Assembly: GCA_022781395.1 (NCBI GenBank)
Contig: JALETS010000118.1
Coordinates: 1-35,830, forward strand
Length of the DNA: 35,830 bases
Origin: Lachnospiraceae bacterium
Lineage (GTDB): Bacteria > Bacillota > Clostridia > Lachnospirales > Lachnospiraceae
Direction: 5' to 3'
Part shown: positions 33,441 to 35,830 of the stretch, piece by piece
Layout: the number at the start of each line of letters is the position of its first letter
Numbering within the stretch: position 1 is the stretch's first letter
Program-made: the position numbers and the translations under genes
The notes under the pieces: generated by a model
Seen by the model: only the letters and a program-made list of their open reading frames with translations
Database searches by the model: none
What the model was told of the DNA's origin: nothing

Positions 33441-34685
33441 TTACATTGCTGTATAAGCACCATCTTTAATAACAACTGCCTTAGGCGCTTTCGTAGGTTC
33501 ACCGGAAGCATCCCATGTGATACCCTCACCTGTCAGACCATCTACTGAGATCTCTGTCATTGCTGCCTTTAATGCTGCACAGATTTCTTCTGTAGACATA
33601 TCTGCTGTGATACCTGCCTTCTCAGCTGCTGCTTTGATAGTATAGATTGTATCATAACCGTCTGCTGCGAACTGGTTCGGTGTCTCACCATATTTTTCCT
33701 GGTAAGCAGAAACGAACTTAACAGTTAAGTCGTCTGTTGCATCTGCTGCGAAAGGAGTTAATAACATAACACCCTCAGCCAAGGTTGCATCAAAGTTCTC
33801 AACATTTAAGATACCGTCTAATCCGTCACATCCGAAGAAAGCTACATCAAAGCCCATATCTGCAGCCTGTGTTAAGATCAGGGAAGCCTCTGTATAGTAG
33901 ATAGGAAGGAATACCAGATCAGCGCCTGCATCCTTAGCCTGCTGTAACTGTACAGAGAAATCTGTCTTGTTATCAGCTGTAAACGCTCCTGCTGCTACGA
34001 TTTCAAAAGGCTGGTTTGCTGCTTCTGCCACAAACTTCTCGTAAATACCGGAAGAATATACATCAGAGCTGTCATAAATAACAGCAACCTTGGTTGCAAG
34101 ACCATTCTCACCGATATACTGTGCGGATGCAATACCCTGGTTAGGATCTGAGAAACAGATACGGAATGCATTATCATTGGCAACACATTCTACTGCAGAA
34201 CCTGAAGGTGTAATCTGGAACATCTGATCCTGTGCTGTCTTATCAGATACTGCGATAGAACATGCACTGGTTACACAACCGTCAAGTACCTGTGCACCCC
34301 AGTCCTTTAATGCATTGTAAGCATTAACAGATTTTTCGGCATCCAGCTCATCATCCTGGAAGTTTAACTCTACTGTCATGCCGTTGATACCGCCTGCTGC
34401 ATTGATTTCATCAACTGCAATCTGGGAGCCGTTCATAGCAGCATTACCATATACAGCTGCACCACCTGTCAGAGGTCCGATACCACCGATCTTAAAAGTA
34501 CCGCCACTGGTCTCTGCAGATGCTTCTGCATCTGCGGACTCTTCTGTTCCTGCAGCTTCCTCTGTTGTCTCTGCTGCAGTCTCTGTTGCTGCATCACTTG
34601 TTGTACTTGCGGAAGAACCGCAGCCTGTCAAGACTGCTGCTGTCATTGCGCCTGCAAGTACAAGGCTTAACATTTTTTTCTTCAT
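33441..34685 (-). CDS. livJ: Branched-chain amino acid-binding lipoprotein LivJ/LivK
   Basis: Extracellular substrate-binding lipoprotein of 414 residues. The signal peptide ends in lipobox VLTGC with lipidated Cys22, then an Ala/Thr/Glu-rich tether (about 25-58), then a type I periplasmic-binding fold (FKIGGIGPLTGGAAVYG, AVDEINAAGGING, GCVTSACSIAVSD, RICFSDPNQG). ATG at 34685 follows AAGGAGGAG; the frame is open to 34784, but that stretch is the promoter and leader. First gene of the liv operon, with a consensus promoter and structured leader. Confidence 0.93.
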   Translation of the reverse strand: MKKKMLSLVLAGAMTAAVLTGCGSSASTTSDAATETAAETTEEAAGTEESADAEASAETSGGTFKIGGIGPLTGGAAVYGNAAMNGSQIAVDEINAAGGINGMTVELNFQDDELDAEKSVNAYNALKDWGAQVLDGCVTSACSIAVSDKTAQDQMFQITPSGSAVECVANDNAFRICFSDPNQGIASAQYIGENGLATKVAVIYDSSDVYSSGIYEKFVAEAANQPFEIVAAGAFTADNKTDFSVQLQQAKDAGADLVFLPIYYTEASLILTQAADMGFDVAFFGCDGLDGILNVENFDATLAEGVMLLTPFAADATDDLTVKFVSAYQEKYGETPNQFAADGYDTIYTIKAAAEKAGITADMSTEEICAALKAAMTEISVDGLTGEGITWDASGEPTKAPKAVVIKDGAYTAM

Positions 34686-34705
34686 AATTTTTCTCCTCCT
34701 TTTTA

Positions 34706-34764
34706 TTTCAAAGATATAAAGAAAGGGACTCCTATTTTGTAAATAAGAAGTCCCACCTTTGAAA
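34706..34764 (-). other. Structured leader RNA of livJ, possible attenuator
   Basis: Arms TTTCAAAG (34706-34713) and CTTTGAAA (34757-34764) enclose an inner stem GGGACT/AGTCCC (34725-34730 with 34749-34754) that extends through the AT-rich loop. On the minus strand the inner hairpin is followed by TTTCTTT, so it can read as an intrinsic terminator. It fills nearly the whole leader between the RNA start (about 34767) and the ribosome site. I do not recognise a known riboswitch. Confidence 0.5.
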
Positions 34765-34773
34765 CTTGAGAAA

Positions 34774-34802
34774 ATAATAGTCAAATTCTACAATTTTGTC
34801 AA
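34774..34802 (-). promoter_or_regulatory. Consensus promoter of livJ
   Basis: On the minus strand TTGACA (34797-34802) and TATTAT (34774-34779) are 17 bases apart, with predicted RNA start near 34767. Confidence 0.75.
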
Positions 34803-34837
34803 TACTTTTTTGTTAATTTTCCAGTCAAATTTTCAGC

Positions 34838-35830
34838 CTATTTTTCCATTTTCCAGAAATAAGCGCTATAAGGAGGCAGCTCGCTGCCACCACCAAAGTC
34901 ATGCATCTGCCCGCTGATCAGATCCACAGCTGTTCCGCAGCCTGCATCAAAGTGAGCCGTATAACTCTCTCCATCCGCATTGATTGCCACCATCACACGC
35001 TCATTTTCACTCTTACGCTCGAAGATGCATTGTTTATTGGTCAGCACAACCGATCGGAATGATCCGTAATTAAGTGCCTCGGAATGTTTTTTAGCTTCAG
35101 TCAGCCTGCTAATCCATTCTCCCAACTCATTCCAGATTGGCTCATCAAAGCATGCCCTGAGAGCCGGATCTCCCTCGCTTTTATTCGCTTTAGCGCCCCA
35201 CTCGCTGCCATAGTATACACAGGGAATACCCGGCATACCGAAAGCCAGCGCATAGATAAGCGGCAAATGCTTCTCATTCGTCAGATTACTGGCAATCCTG
35301 GTTACGTCATGATTATCCACAAAGGTAAGCAGATGTTTTCCTCTATATAAGGTCCAGTTTTCAGGACCAAACTGTCGAAGCAGTGAATGGACAATTTCAA
35401 ACATATTCATGCTGTTAAAGCTGGAAAACAATCCTTTGTAGCACTCATAATTGGTTACGGAATGCAACATGGAATCGTTCATCCACTGATTATAATCACC
35501 ATGCAGTGTTTCACCTAAGAGGAAGAAATCCTGCTTCAATCCGTCACAATAGCTGCGCAGCCTGCGCAGGAAATCATGGTCGAGACAATATGCCACATCC
35601 AGACGCAGTCCATCGATATCGAATTCCTCAACCCATCCTTTTATGCTGTCCAGAATATGATTAATCACATCCTCGTTTCTCAGATTCAGCTTCACCAGAT
35701 CGTAATTGCCTTCCCAGCCTTCATACCACAATCCGTCATTATAATTGGAATTACCACCAAGATTAATATGAAACCAGCTAAGATAAGGGGAATTCTCTCT
35801 GTTCTTAAGTACATCCTGAAAAGCCCAGAA
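34838..35830 (-). CDS. GH13 alpha-glucan hydrolase (amylase/neopullulanase type), 3' part
   Basis: The frame is open from the window edge to the stop at 34838, giving 331 residues; the start lies outside, and the TTG at 35731 is internal. Catalytic regions are present: region II DIDGLRLDVAYC with the Asp nucleophile, region III LLGETLHG with the acid/base Glu, and region IV FVDNHDVTRI with the third acidic residue. A beta-sandwich C-terminal domain follows. FWAFQDVL and WFHINLGG near the visible start recall cyclomaltodextrinase/neopullulanase-type enzymes. Whether it is secreted cannot be seen. It ends 36 bases before the livJ promoter. Confidence 0.88.
   Translation of the reverse strand, partial: FWAFQDVLKNRENSPYLSWFHINLGGNSNYNDGLWYEGWEGNYDLVKLNLRNEDVINHILDSIKGWVEEFDIDGLRLDVAYCLDHDFLRRLRSYCDGLKQDFFLLGETLHGDYNQWMNDSMLHSVTNYECYKGLFSSFNSMNMFEIVHSLLRQFGPENWTLYRGKHLLTFVDNHDVTRIASNLTNEKHLPLIYALAFGMPGIPCVYYGSEWGAKANKSEGDPALRACFDEPIWNELGEWISRLTEAKKHSEALNYGSFRSVVLTNKQCIFERKSENERVMVAINADGESYTAHFDAGCGTAVDLISGQMHDFGGGSELPPYSAYFWKMEK

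Overview
The window looks like a chromosomal piece of a low-GC Firmicute of the family Lachnospiraceae, most like Roseburia and its relatives. Evidence: AGAAAGG/GGAGG ribosome sites, binding lipoproteins with long Ala/Glu/Thr linkers, and a beta-mannan uptake and phosphorolysis locus of the type characterised in Roseburia intestinalis. I see no rRNA, tRNA, CRISPR array, insertion sequence or phage gene. Genus assignment is inference.

Region 1 (1-8721), ion homeostasis. The first codons of a PadR-type regulator lie divergent to a CPA1 cation/proton antiporter with two C-terminal RCK_C domains. Then come a KdpE-type response regulator and a short KdpD-like kinase, two tiny membrane-peptide genes facing each other across a shared terminator, an EamA transporter, a DUF6465-like small protein, and trkA-trkH. 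Arrays of 11-bp direct repeats flank the two tiny genes and look like response-regulator operators.

Region 2 (8815-25821), mannan use. One minus-strand operon runs: mannooligosaccharide-binding lipoprotein, two permeases, mannobiose 2-epimerase, GH130 mannosylglucose phosphorylase, GH130 mannooligosaccharide phosphorylase, CE17-like acetylmannan esterase, and a GH1 beta-glucosidase fused to class I mannose-6-phosphate isomerase. An AraC regulator, a LacI regulator, an ABC exporter, a cytoplasmic GH113 mannanase and a second AraC regulator follow. Oligosaccharides are imported, deacetylated, trimmed by GH113 and GH1, epimerised and phosphorolysed to mannose-1-phosphate; ManA feeds mannose-6-phosphate into glycolysis. 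The importer ATPase and phosphomannomutase are not in the window.

Region 3 (25834-29739), a heterodimeric ABC exporter. It is preceded by a strong promoter, a 33-codon Asn-rich ORF with a perfect Shine-Dalgarno site, and two hairpins. This layout resembles the bmrB-bmrC-bmrD attenuation system of Bacillus subtilis, but the peptide is unlike any I know. It is the best candidate for an undescribed regulatory system.

Region 4 (29760-35830), a branched-chain amino-acid ABC importer in the order livJ-H-M-G-F, with a structured leader before livJ and two hairpins between livJ and livH, then the 3' part of a GH13 alpha-glucan hydrolase that runs off the window.
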